Under the pieces are notes generated by a model. The model worked only from the letters and a program-made list of their open reading frames with translations, made no database searches and was not told the origin of the DNA. Below are positions 24,207-36,600 of a stretch of DNA of 64,000 nt, piece by piece. Position 1 is the first letter of the stretch. Each line of letters opens with the position of its first letter. The position numbers and the translations under genes are program-made. This DNA comes from Neckera pumila (taxonomy: Eukaryota; Streptophyta; Bryopsida; Hypnales; Neckeraceae), in NCBI GenBank assembly GCA_963969595.1, contig OZ018408.1, forward strand, positions 8,057,823 through 8,121,822, in the 5' to 3' direction.

Positions 24207-26782
24207 ATGGTGAAAATGGCGAAGGAGGGCTTGCTGCTGCTTCTGGCATTGAGTTGTGTCATGCTCATGCCCATCACTGAAGCATTGCCAACCTTCAAGT
24301 GCCCCACCGCATTCTATGTCTTCGGCGACTCCTTGTCGGACACTGGAAACACCCAGGTCGCGTTTCCCACGCAAAGCAAACTCGTCGCTCCCTATGGCCA
24401 GTCGTATACCTTCAACGACAAGCCTGGTCTCAACCGGTTCTCCGATGGCCGCCTCATCGTCGACTTCGTTGGTACGCAGCTTACTCATAATTCACAACTG
24501 GATCCAGCATAGACGAATTTTCATGCATGAAAGATTCTAGTTGTGATTCCGAACTAGGCAAATTGTGACATTCTATCATTGGCTAAGGTAACGGTTTTTA
24601 GGCAGTAGACCCTATTTGTGCCACAATTCACAAGTCGCCACTATGTGTTAACAATGTACATTTCAAAATTTCAACTGTATTTTATTGATACACAGTGGCT
24701 ATAAAGCGGCACAATTACACACATGGCACAAATAGGGTCTCTTACCTCCATTTCATAACCTTTGCTTCTTCAGTGTGGCACTGATACTTGTCTGCTACAT
24801 AATTGTCTTCTCGATTCGAGTTTATGAATATCCACCAAACAGGCTCAGGTCTAGTGCACTCCAGCTTTTCGCCAGGCAGGATCAGGTCCAGGAGCTGGTT
24901 GGCTGGTTCTTAACTTCCTCATGTTAACCAGATCCACAATAGGAAAAATCATGTGAATTGTGTTGGTGACGTTCATTAATTGCAAGCATTTGATTGGCAC
25001 GCTGCTGCAGCTCAAGCGTTCAGATTCCCTTTCTTCGGCACGTACCAGCACACCTTGAACGGTGCTAATTACGTCAAGGGTACCAACTTCGCATACTCGG
25101 GTGCCACTGCCAACTCGACGGATTTCATCACTCCCTTCTACTTGCTCCTCCAGGTGGACCAGTTCCTTAAATTCAAAAGCGACTTCATCGACCCCTCCTT
25201 TCGTAAGACCTATCTACACCGTTTATTGTGTGATACACTAGGTTTAATGCTAATTCAACACACTGTATATGTTCTATTGGAGCACATTATTTTGATGGTA
25301 AATTAAATCATGGATATCACTAAATAGAACACATGACGTAGGTCTCAATCTGCACCGTGACGCACCTACTTTCCTCCAGCTTGCTGAATTTCATTAATTT
25401 GTAGATTTACTAGATTCGCAGTACTCACGGAACTACTAACGAATTTTGTCGACCTCCAAAGATGACTCGGTGACAGCACTCTTCACATTTCACAATTGTT
25501 AACGTGGTAACAATACGTGGTTTGCTTGCAGGTCTGAAAGCTGGTATCCTGCTACCCGCATATCTACCTCCATTGGTCGACCCATTCTCCCAAGGCGCTT
25601 ACTACATCCCCGAAATCGGTGGCAACGACTTTGCCGTCGCAACACTTGCTCTGAATCTGCCGGCGGCGGTCGTCATTGGAGCGTTTGTTCCAGCCGCTGC
25701 AGCTGCAGTGAAGCAAGCCATCACTGTACGTCAATTTACCATCTTTCCACAAGCCATAGAATGCATCCTATAGCTCCTAGTCCCTGGTTTGCAAATTTTT
25801 GTGATATTGGTGATGACACTCAGAAAAGTAAGTCGTTCCCAATTGACTGATCAACTGTTTCAGAATTAAACTTTCAACCAAAGCCATGAATTGGTATTGG
25901 AAAAAGATTAAAAGAACATTGAAATGGCACTGAACCACTGCTGTTTCAGTTCCAGCCCTATAACCAACAGAAACAGTTGATAAGACTCTTGTGATGGAAT
26001 TTGTCTAATCTCCGTGCTATATTGATGATGTTTCGCAGACACTCCATAACTCGGGCGGCAGGCTTTTCTTCTTGGGCAACACCCCCCCGCAAGGATGCAA
26101 CCCTGCACAGCTCAATCAATTTGGCAACCGTCCGAGGGACTCCCTGAACTGCGTGGCTGACCTCAACGCTATCAGCCGAGCGTACGGGGTTGCTTTGCAA
26201 CAGGTGCAAACCGACTTGCAGACCACTTTCCCCGATTCCCGGATCTACATATTCAGTAACTACGATGCTGCCGCCGAGATTTATACTAACCCTGCCACGT
26301 ACGGTAAGAACTCTATCAACTACACTTATTATAGATACTTAAAAGTTTGCTGACCTAATTGCGAGTTTACGGCACATCTGAGAGAGTTAATTCCAGAGTG
26401 ACTTTCTACTCTGATCTTGTTTGGCACTTAGGGCTAATCAATGATCCGTATCTCCATCGATGAAAGCTAGAATGACATTGTGCTGACACAAATGACACAC
26501 TGGGCAACAGGGTTTACCAACACACAACAAAGCTGCTGCGGTACTGGAGGACCTTACAATTACGACTCGGCTGCTACCTGCGGGAATATTGGATCCTGTT
26601 GCCCCGGTCTTTCAGCCTGTGCCAATCCTGCGAGTTACGTATCTTGGGATGGAGTCCATTACACTGAAGCATTCTACCGACAGATTACCAAGTTCTTCCT
26701 CAACGGACTCTACATCTCTCCTCCTTTGAACCTCACAACTACGTGCAACCTCGACTTTAGTGCTTTCTATAAAACCAGTTGA
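24207..26782 (+). CDS. GDSL-type lipase/esterase, copy 1
   Basis: Secreted SGNH/GDSL hydrolase of the plant lipase/acylhydrolase family; substrate unknown. Five exons, all GT-AG and in phase: 24207-24471, 25011-25202, 25532-25725, 26039-26303, 26511-26782; 395 residues, a little above the usual 350-380. N-terminal signal peptide (hydrophobic LLLLLALSCVMLMPITEA, residues about 9-26). Block I FGDSLSDTGN holds the catalytic Ser; block II region NFAYSGATA; block III IGGNDF (oxyanion Asn); block V DGVHYTEA gives the Asp-His pair. Cys-rich C-terminal part (SCCGTGGPY, CPGLSACANP). The second ATG at 24216 is also possible. A TATA box lies at 24094. The gene is duplicated in inverted orientation at 40406-42957; exon 2 and its flanks are identical between copies. 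Confidence 0.93.
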
Positions 26783-27749
26783 AACACATATTGAGTTAGC
26801 AATGTGTAGTCCGTTAGTGCAGGGCCGTTAACCTTGTAAGGACCTCTTAGGTCCGATGAATGACTGCACTCTCAACTGTAGATACGAATAATGCATCTAT
26901 TCGTCCAATAATTGGGATGTTTTGGAAACTACCTTGGTCATGGGGGGCCTCGTCCTTCCAGGGTTAAGTTACTCAATGTGTGTTGTGGGACTGCTGGCAA
27001 GAAATGCCGAATAAAGAGAGCAATACAATTGGCGTTCCACTCTTGATGGAACACTCAACTGCATGCTCATACATGAAACTAAAAATTGAGGACGACTTGA
27101 ATGGTTACTTCAACTTTTTCTACACGGAAATGAACGCACTGGATGACCTGGGGCCTGCCTCCTACGATTGATGTATAAATTTGTTCATTGGACTTGCACG
27201 ACCTAAATGCAAAAACAAAAACAAAACACACAAGCAAAATATAATTCCCTTGAAAAGAAGAGCCACTTGAGGCACATGAAGAGCTTCTTCCTAGGACATT
27301 ATTGCTACCCAACTTAGAGCATAAATTCATCTCCTAGAACAGAGATACCAGTATAACGACTTAGCAGCAAAAGCAGATAAATTCAGTACAATAGAAGCCA
27401 GAAAATTCTGCAACAAGCTCCCAACAGCAACATTACGTGATGCTTACACAAAGAGGAGAGAAATTAGTCCTGCCATTATCTTGAGTACCTTTACACTCGT
27501 AACGGAAGGAGTGCTAGGAGACTGAAGTCCCAGTACCAAAATAGATCCAAGCTCAAAGTCCTCAGCACCGGGCATCTTTCCAGGTTGAAGGAACCAGAGC
27601 AGGTCGCTGACTACTGTTGCTGCTAAAAGAGTGGTACTAATAACTGTCCGTGTTGTCACGTTTTTATGTTGTCTCCAAAAACGATCAGTGCACACCTCTC
27701 CCATACGATGTCAAAAAGCTTGTAAATTGATCAGATAAAGAAGAAGCCG

Positions 27750-29115
27750 CTAGTGCCGGTATGTTTTTACAACTTGGTCAACATGGCGTCGACAAAGCGG
27801 ACAGCTCGTGAGCTGCGACGAGCACGACGTACAGCAGCACATGTGCCCACATGGCACAAACACAGCATTGTACTCTTGCTCCAAGCATATGACACAGAGA
27901 TCTGGCGTTCCGCCGTCTTTCTTATGAACTGACGAGACATCACCGTCGTCAAGCGGATGTGGAGCCCCCTCCTCCCCATCACCACTGCCCTCTCGTTGCG
28001 ATGCCTGTCTCAAAGCGGCAGCTTCCACCACTCTCCTATGCAGAGCCTCTCGCCTCCGACGTTCCATTACATGCTTGATGGCATGTGAGGTGATGAAGTA
28101 GATGCCAAAGAGGGTGAAGCCAAGTGACATGTACTTGTACCACCGCGACCACCGACCCAAATTCGCCACCAACTGGTCCAGGCTCTTTGGTGTCACGTAG
28201 AATGGTCCCTTGTTCGGCTTCTGGATTCGAATGAGGCCACGATCATCTTGTACAGCTTCTCCTACCACAGTAAGGCTGGTGCCCGTGGGCAGCACTCTCT
28301 CCACCCTCTTCACCCCGAGCATTTTCAAACCCTGCAAGCAATCATTCTGTTTAGTTGTGAGAATTTAACCTTCTCAAATGTAGATTGGAAAAGATCCAAA
28401 ATCCAAAATCCACTGCAGAGAGCATGCATGGTGCTTAGTGAGTGGTCTATCTGGGTTTTTTTCCAAGGGTGTTGATACTGCTCAAAAAAGAATCTGGATT
28501 CTATTTGCTAGGGTGTTAAAGGCAGCTGCTCAAGAATGTCATGTGATTTCTACCAAATTTCAACCAAAAAATCGTAGCGTACTCTTTGAAAATCTAGCAA
28601 GTATGACTGAATTAGGGGTCCAGCAAAAGGAACCCTGCCTGCAAGTAATCCAGCGTGCCGCGCACGAGCGACCGTCCCGACTCCTCGAAGACTTCACTGG
28701 CCACAGTGAGCTCCATGCCCGCGGCATTCCGGGCTCCGACGACGTAGACACGGCCCGAGCCGTCCTCCAGGTACCATGGCACCTCTTTGCTGATGGAGAG
28801 CATCAACGCCGAGTCTTGGATCCACGAGCCCGTGTCATTGTGTTTGAGGAAATGCTGCTCGGCGGTCTCTTCGAGAATCACCCCTCGCAGACTCGAATGC
28901 TCGCAAGCAATTGGCGACTCCGCCCCGACGCGACCCGCCACCGTGACCACCAAGGGCACCACCTTGCAAGCCGACTCCAGCAACATGGCCAGATCTTTCA
29001 GCTGGTTCACTTTCTCGATGGACTTCAAATTGAGCGCGTCACGACCCGTGTTACGACTCAGACAGTAGAGCGCTGCCCCGCTCAAACACAAGGTGATCCC
29101 TCCCCATGACAGCAT
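27750..29115 (-). CDS. SP1: SP1/MUL1-like organelle outer-membrane E3 ubiquitin ligase
   Basis: In plants SP1-type proteins sit in the chloroplast outer membrane (and related forms in mitochondria or peroxisomes) and ubiquitinate import-machinery components. Two exons: 29115-28639 and 28331-27750, about 352 residues, close to the family's roughly 340. The first hydrophobic segment is at the N-terminus (residues about 5-20), then the GIDE/BAM-type domain (GTLDYLQ|GLKMLGVKR, LPTGTSLTVVGEA, GPFYVTPKSLD), then a second membrane segment (YMSLGFTLFGIYFITSHAI). A C-terminal C3HC4 RING (CVICLEQ, PCGHMCCC, CPLCRR) ends VVKTYRH. The intron appears to use a GC donor (cag|gcaggg at 28638) with a normal AG acceptor. 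A GC-rich leader lies upstream. Confidence 0.93.
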
Positions 29116-30125
29116 GGCTTCTCGCTCTCCCTCTCACTGACACTGAAACGCTTTCTTCATGAAGACGGAAACCCCAATCAAATCCGTTTCAATGCCCCAC
29201 CTGCACACTCCTCGTCAAACTCTAACATACCCAAAGAACCTATACGATCCAAACCCACCCCAATACAACCCTGAAGACCTAACCCTAATCCAATCGCTTC
29301 CAATTTAAGCACAATTTTACGCGAAAAGCTCCATCAGGGTTACAAATTCGAGCACGGAAATCATGAGAGCGACGAAAAAGCACAGGCAGCAAGCTTCCCG
29401 ATGAGATAACGCCCAATTTCACCACACTCTGTTGCAAACGACACGATCGGCGGAATGTCCACAGAGACGATCTAGAGGAAAAAAGATACATGGGCAATGA
29501 AACTCCAGAGCATGCGAGAAAAACCACTGCTGTTGATGATGGAGGGTCAAGGCTCGGTCCTCCAGATTCCGAAAGCGGTCGTGTAAACTTCGCAACTGTG
29601 AGAGAGTGTCTGCGAGAGAGACGAAGAACGCACTGCAAGGGCATTACCGGGGAACGAACCAAGGTCACGCGCGGTTATCCTCATCGACTTTCATTCCAAG
29701 TTCGGTACCTTTTGTTGGGATTGCAGTATGTCAGGGCTTGAGTGCCACTTGTGCTCCAGGCTAATTTTACACTAGAAATTTTTGTGGATGAAATCACCCA
29801 AAAACTTCACCGTCCAAAATTTTCCACTGCTTTCACGTCCTAAAATTTCTGTTTATATAAGAAAATTATTGTCAAATTTTTAGATGAAAATTGGTCAAAA
29901 TTTAGATGAAGTTTACTAATGATAGGGAATAAAATGGATGAATGTTCACAAGTGGTGGATAGATGGATGTACAAATATAGCCATTGTTCGAATTCCTAGG
30001 TGCGTGTTGCTTTATTACAAAATATCAAAAAATATCTTTTCTTTATGAGAATTTGAGACAAATTAGCCAAGATCTAAAATTCTTTTTTACTTTTATATAC
30101 TTAGGTGCATTCTTTGTTTAAGCTA
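29116..30125. other. Promoter/leader side of the SP1-like gene and spacer
   Basis: 29116-29700 is GC-richer than the surroundings, as expected for 5' UTR and promoter. The 127-codon minus ORF at 29285-29668 has no recognised domain and is not called. 29760-30125 is AT-rich with nothing identified. Confidence 0.45.
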
Positions 30126-30866
30126 GGTCATTGCAAGAAAGGGCGGTCCTATTTTCTGTCACATTGAAGGTACCCTCTCTTGTTATGTGCTATAATTTTT
30201 GAAGCACAAATCCAATGAACATGAAATTTTTATGGGAGATGTTAAACTTTATGGTAATTAGATCCCTTGTTTTTTTGAAATGAAAAAAAAATCATTTTAT
30301 ATTTAAATTTTATTTTTGTTAATTTGTCACAAGGTCCATTTTAGGGTTTTTTACTACGGTAGGAGTCCCTAAATTTAATGATCCAGGCTAAAATTTTCAT
30401 GGTCTATTTGCATAGTAGGAAAGCATATTCCTACCAAAAGAAATCTAAAAATATATTAATTTGTATCCTCCACATGAGTGCAAACAGCACTCCCATTGTG
30501 CGCAATTTTTGAACAATGAAGATGGTTTAAGATCAATCTTTTGGTGAAATCCCATCACTATGAATTCTTCCCAAATGGCCTATTTTAGTTTGTTTTTTTT
30601 AAAATTTTCCAATTTTTTCCAAATTAAAATGTGAAACTACAATGAAAGTATCTATTTTGTGTGATGTTGTCTTTTCTAGTTCTCCTACTTAGAGAATTTT
30701 TCTATATTTTTCTTTTCTAAGGTACCTTCTTCTTAAAGGTATATACTTTAAATATATTTTTCATATTTTAAAAAAATTGTTTTTCTAATTTTAAAGTACT
30801 TTCAAAAGAAAAAATGGATATAGTAGAAAATGCTATGCTTTTTGAACGCCCTTTCTTGCAATGACC
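30126..30866. mobile_element. TIR element of 741 bp
   Basis: Ends are a 20-bp perfect inverted repeat: GGTCATTGCAAGAAAGGGCG at 30126-30145 and its complement at 30847-30866. The interior (about 30410-30600) matches the repeat segment seen at 44570-44760 in the right arm. No coding sequence; target duplication not clear. Confidence 0.55.
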
Positions 30867-31633
30867 CTTCTATAGTTAACATTGAAGTCATCCATTAGAC
30901 CTTTTAGGTCCGCAATGTCCTTCTAAGGTTAAAGGTTTTGATTGTCGAGGCCAAAGTTCTACACATTTTTTTTTCTAATGACACACAACATCCTCATGAC
31001 TCCATATTATCACTAAAATTGGTCTTTCCAAAATCCTTGAGGCAATGCAATTAGGGGGGCGTGTCCATATTATGCGCATGCTCTAAGAACTATTCCTTGA
31101 TTGTACTATGAATTGTTACTACATGAATAAAACTCTCTAGTGATGAAAGTTGGTATCAATTCAGGATTACTATTGCATAATTATATGAGTGGTTGGGAAT
31201 TAAGTTTGATTAGGAAATAGCCAAAACTCAAATGTAAATAATGAGGAATTATGAGTGGTGGGATACTTTATGCCATCCTAGGCAATTACATGCATCATGT
31301 TGTTTCAAGTTTAAGGTTTGCACGCCTTCATTTTTGAACTCCAATTGCAACAAGGATAGACAAGTGTTTGACATTTAATAGCAATATCTATAGACTTCAA
31401 TAGCACCCTACTACTACAAGCTTTAGGAAATCATATCTAATTCAATTTAAGTCTAAAGTTACGAATCAAATTGTAATGGATGCATCATTCTTTGAAAATT
31501 TGTTACAAAATGTTGTGATCCGCATAGAAGAGATCCTGAGCCAATATGCTCTTAAATGGTCAGTTTCTGCACTTCCTACTTTAGAGAGGTCTAAACGTTG
31601 CCTTGATCCATAAGCAATTTCTTTAGTCTGCAA
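30867..31633. other. Spacer, nothing identified
   Basis: AT-rich, no supported feature. Confidence 0.5.
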
Positions 31634-31899
31634 GACGCTAAACTTGTCTTACAAAGTAGGCCTTGCAGAGTGAATTTATTCCTAGGAAAAATACAAGAAT
31701 TTTTTCAATATTTACCACATATGATAAAATTTGCAAATTTTGAATTCATATTTGCAATTAGAGGCCCCAAATTAGCTAGGAGAGGTGAAAAACGTAGAAT
31801 TAACGTGGCACAAAATAGGAAGCTTTTTCTTTACAATTATCCAGCAAAAATTCAAAATTCACCCTGCAAGGGCCCACTTTGTAGGACAAGTTTAGCGTC
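31634..31899. mobile_element. MITE with about 45-bp inverted termini (266 bp)
   Basis: Left end GACGCTAAACTTGTCTTACA.. and right end ..TGTAGGACAAGTTTAGCGTC pair over about 45 bases with a few mismatches (including ggccttgcagagtgaattt against its complement near 31850-31875). The short interior has no conserved coding. Target duplication not evident. Confidence 0.6.
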
Positions 31900-32117
31900 C
31901 TATCCTCAATCCTCAAAATGTCCCACAATATACGTATTACCGTATGTGAAGGTCTGATTCAGCACCTAAGTGTCAAAATAGTTTTTTTTTTGCATGCAAA
32001 GGGTTTCCGATAGTTGGAACTATTAGTGTTAGTGTTTCAGCATTTTGGTGTCTAAATTTTTTGTGTTAGGTAATTTCTAGGCTTTCTGATTTTGAAAACC
32101 TATCCTGCAGGACTTAA

Positions 32118-33036
32118 CTCCTAAACTACCAAAGTCCCCTTGAGGGACACTTGGGATTTTAGGCAGGCTTGTGCGACCTGAAATTTTGACCTGATTTTTT
32201 GAAACTTTTTTTGAAGATAGGAAATCACATTAGCTTTCTAAAAAATATAATTTTTTTTCAATCGGTGCCCGGGAGCAAAAGTTATGCCACCTGAAGTCAA
32301 AAAAGCAAGTTGTTGGGCAGAAAAAAAAAACTTACAAAAATTGAATTTTTTTTTTCAATTTTTTTTCCTCAAAGATCATGTTTTTGTCTACATTTGAAGC
32401 TTTGATTCATTCTATTTGGACTGAATATGAGAAAGTTATGGACAATCTTGTTTTTCGGGCAATCTAAGCATCTACCAAAAAAAAACTTTTAGAATTCATT
32501 TCTAAATGCAATTTTCAAAAAAATTTCAAAATTTTCTTTTCGACAAGGTAAAGTTTGTTTGCAAGAACAATCCCACCATTGTGATTATGGTGTTTTAATT
32601 CCACCTAAGAGCTATTAACAATTTAAAGTTTTGTTCAATTTTGGACCTACATCTACTTAACAATTTTTTTATATGTGAAAATCAAGTTTTGACATTCTAA
32701 AATTTTTTTCCCAAACTCTCAACTCAAATGTGCAACACAAAAAATTTTAACTTCATGGTATGTAGTGCAAAAAAAATCCACAAATGGCCGTCAAAGTCAT
32801 CTGAAATTGCAGGCCGCAGTTCCACAAAACTTATTTTTCCAACTTCAAATGCTAATATCTTACAATCCATACGGTTAAACTTCATGAAATTTTTACCACA
32901 TAATCTAAGACAAATGAAGTTTAAGATCCTACGGTTAGATTATAAAAAAAAGTTTTTTTTTGTTTAGGGAGTGATTGCAGCAGAAATGACAGTTTTCAGT
33001 GGTTTGGAGCCAGAAACTGCCTTGGTATTGTAGGGG
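32118..33036 (+). mobile_element. TTAA-flanked element, copy B (919 bp)
   Basis: TTAA at 32114-32117 and 33037-33040; ends CTCCTAAACTACCAAAG.. and ..CTTGGTATTGTAGGGG. Interior follows copy A in the same orientation ('gaaactttttttg', 'gagaaagttatggacaatct', 'gttttaattcc', 'gatcctacggttagat'). More diverged than copy A. Non-coding. Confidence 0.75.
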
Positions 33037-33040
33037 TTAA

Positions 33041-33647
33041 GGCATGATGTAGGTTTTTCCAAAATTTAGCCAATATGGATGAAAAATTTCTTCAACATTT
33101 CGAACATTTCACTTGTAATATTCCAAACACTCACAGTCCAAAAAATACTTAATTTATGTCTGAATCTGACCTTCACGTAGGGTTTGCACTGGCCCCTATT
33201 ATCCACACCCAGCCTCAGCCTCTGCTTCCCTAAGCCCTGTTTGTTGCAGGGTTTTAGCCTCCCCAGCTTGTAAACCTTCAGCCCATCTCCAATTCTCCGT
33301 CCCCGCTCGCCGTCGTCGCCATCCACTTTGGTAGGCCACGCTTGCATCTCCTCTTCTCTGTGCCGCGTAGCTTCTCTTTTCCTCCTTGACTTGCCGATTT
33401 CGCATCCACATTGCACACATTGCCAGCAAACTTTCCACGACAACCTAATTCTCTCCTTCACAGCGTCTCCAGTGTTTCCTCTTCTTCTTTGAGGTTCAGA
33501 GGCGTTTCTGAGTAGATGAATGTGGAGAATTCGATGTGTTTTGTAAAATTTGCATTGAATTGGCAGGGAGTTTGAGACGATGGGAGTTTGGGGGGTAATT
33601 GGCGTGTGTTAGCCAAGCCAGCCTTGACGGTGCGAGTAGTAGCAGCG
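33041..33647 (+). promoter_or_regulatory. Upstream region of the RH39-like gene
   Basis: GC content rises from about 33170. The minus-strand ORFs here (33066-33461, 33199-33438) look like chance readings of a GC-rich leader. No TATA box stands out. Confidence 0.35.
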
Positions 33648-36600
33648 ATGGCGTGCCGTCTTTTGAAGTTGCGCATGGCGGCGCTTCTTTCCCGTCACTC
33701 ATCTCTATCATCTCTGAATTACTCCTCTCACAAGTGTCTTGTTCCGACGCGACAATGGAGCTCTCGAGCGTCGATCCGATGTCTGTCCACCGCGGATTCA
33801 TCGTCGTCTGTTCGTAGCGCACCGTCGCCTTTAGAGCGCTTGCGGCAGCGGCAGATGCGGGATGCGGTGAAGTTGGCGAAGCTGAACCCACCGAAGGTAG
33901 AGACCAGGGAGAGGAGAGAATCGGCTCCGGTGACTGTGAGTTTTAATGAGTTAGGGCTCAGCGACGAGCTCATGGAAGCGGTGAAGGAGTTAGGGTTGAC
34001 GGAGCCTACTGAGGTCCAAGCGCTTGGAATTCCTGCTGTGATTGCTGGTGAAAATGTTGCAATGGCGTCCCACACGGGGTCGGGGAAAACCCTAGCTTAC
34101 ATGCTGCCTATCGTTCAGGTCCTCTTCTCCTCTTGACCTGCTTGTGCTTGGTAGTCTCTTGTGGTAGGGTAGACTTGCCATTGACCGCAAACTAACCGCA
34201 CATCCATCGCCCAGACTGGTTGCAAGAATTTTTTGAACAATATTTGAGAAAGTTGGTCCCTTCTTGCACACTTTGTCTACAGTTATCGATTGTAGAATTG
34301 CAAGGAACTTTATTGCATGAGCAACTTTTTTTTAGTCAAATGAAATATGTGAGGTGAAAGGGAGCACTTGTTTATGATGAAATTTTGGATGCTTATCACG
34401 AAATGCATCATCGATTACAACATACACATGATTCGTGAAGCGTTGTTCGTGTGGAAGGTTTAAGATTCAAAGTTAGTAGATGTAAGAAGTTTCGAATCTC
34501 TAGCACAATTTAAAATTTGGTGAGTCTTTCTCTTTCTTCTGCCTGTTCTCATAGCGAGAGTTTTGTGAATGCAGGCTTTGAGAAGAGACGAAGCAGCGTC
34601 GGGCAAATTCACGCGGGCTAGGAGGCCTCGAGCTGTCGTTCTCTGCCCAACCAGGGAGCTGGCCGAACAGGTTTCTTTCTTTATAATTTGTGTGACCTGC
34701 TTGCGGAGATTTTAGGGGTGAATGCTTGGTTTTGTTGCAAGTCCTTGGGGTTAATTTTGAGGAGTGGCTGCCGAGTTAGTCAGGTACTTGGCGTTCGAAG
34801 AAGGAACGCTTTTCAAAAAAGTACTAAGATTCCAATGTTAGCCTTTATAAAGACCAAGAGTTTCAAATCAGGCCCCATGCTTTGTTAGCACTTTTGAGTG
34901 AGTTATATGGGACCTTTTTTTTATTTGTGTTTTGACCAACACATAGGAATATTATCTTAGGATTCTGATGGTTTTTAATTTAGCCCCGTTTGAATTATAT
35001 TTTTCACAATATGATCAATCAAATTGGTCATTGTGTAACCATAAAATCTTGGTCCTTTAGGGCTTAAGAGTCATTTCATTTTGAAGTCAGTGACGGATGA
35101 AAGCGAGACTCTTTGCAAGGATATATACTTACACTTTCCGCATTTAGTACAATGTCATTCAGTACTCAATGTCTTTTGGTTCTCATCAATGCAATATCAT
35201 TCTTGTTTCTTGTTTTTCAGTAACGATGGTGTTTTACCCTCTGCAGGTCTTTCAAGTGGCGAAGTCATTGTGTCATCACGCTCGATTTCGGGCTGCCATG
35301 GTGGGCGGAGGTAGCCGAATGAAAACTCAAGAAGATTCATTGAATAAGGCCATCGACCTTATAGTTGCCACCCCAGGAAGGCTTCTCATGCACATCGAAC
35401 AAGGCAACATGGCCTACGGTGATCTCAAGTATGTGGTGAGCATCTTCTTTGAACATCATAAGTCTGCAGTTATTTCTCATTTCGTATGTTTACAAAGTGG
35501 TTTCATCAGTAGATTCAGACATTTGATCGGATAGATGTGTACTCAGTGCATCATCATATTTGGCTTCTGAAATTGTAAGGAGTGTTTGAGTGTCCATTTC
35601 ACGTATCCGTGAAATTTGTGACCCGTCGTAGGAAACAAACCTACTGACAATTCTCGTGACGCGTCTGTTTCATAACTAATGGTTTTGTATGGTTCTCTTG
35701 GTGACCAGGTGTTAGATGAGGCAGATACCATGTTCGATAAAGGCTTTGGTGTGGAAGTGAGGAAGTTCCTTAACCCGTTGCGAAATCGATCAAGGCAACC
35801 TGAGGGAGAGCCATTTCAAACAGTTTTAGTTACTGCCACTGTCACAAAGGTATTCATTTTTTGGGGGATTTCGATGGATTGTTGATGATGGTGTGTAGAC
35901 TGGTCTACTTAGTGAATTATAGCTCACTGTTTTGCCTTTATAAAAGTTCACTGGAATTCATCTTCTTATCGTCATATGTGGCTGTTTCAGTCAGTGCAGT
36001 CGTTGTTGGATGAGGAGTTTCCTGGCATTAGGCATATCCATACATCTACGTTGCACAAGAAGGTGACAAATGCCCGTCACGACTTTGTTCGCCTCACTGG
36101 TACAGAAAACAAGCTGGAAGCTCTTATTCAGGTAATTGTGATACTTTGCTATGCTACAATCCTGGAGAATGCTCCGACAGTCAAACTTGTAATGGAAATT
36201 AGCTGCCTCGACTCTCTTGAAAACTTTGAAGTAGTGGGATGCTCTCTCCTGTCTTAGCGGTGGCGTTTCTTGTCGGTTTTGTACTATAGGTGCAAATCTC
36301 GAAACAGTTGAAGGCAGGTCTTTTAGAAATGTGGATTTGGTTATCGTCTGTACCTGGTGTACTGTTCTATTTGTTTTCATTTGTTTATTTTTTTAATTTG
36401 CCAGGTTTTGGAGCCAAATCTGGCCAAAGGCAAGAGAGTTATGGTGTTCTGCAACACGCTGGGCTCGTGCCGTGCAGTTGACCACTTTCTATCGGAGCGA
36501 GGCACAACTTCTGTCAATTACCATGGCGCTGTTCCAGCTGACGAGAGGTGACGGTTGCTTTTTTCACAAACTTCAAATGCTCAGTGATACTCATTCTGGC

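Larger units (their letters stand above)
20640..27595 (+). repeat. Left arm of a large inverted duplication (GDSL locus)
   Basis: The sequence re-appears reverse-complemented at about 39575-45460. Matching landmarks, left versus right: 20650-20740/45340-45440, 21840-22000/45060-45185, 22260-22400/44640-44760, 22680-22790/44225-44300, GDSL gene 24207-26782/40406-42957, and 3' flank to 27595/39575. The arms differ by substitutions, by the TTAA element at 20820-21735 present only here, and by about 0.43 kb around 22.8-23.2 kb missing from the right arm. Confidence 0.85.

Noticed and set aside
28438..29109. 223-codon plus-strand ORF
   Set aside because: Antisense of the SP1-like exon 1; the minus strand carries the conserved protein.
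29285..29668. 127-codon minus-strand ORF
   Set aside because: Lies in the GC-rich leader of the SP1-like gene, with no domain or conserved wording.
33066..33461. 131-codon minus-strand ORF upstream of RH39
   Set aside because: Simple charged composition in the GC-rich promoter or leader; no family resemblance.
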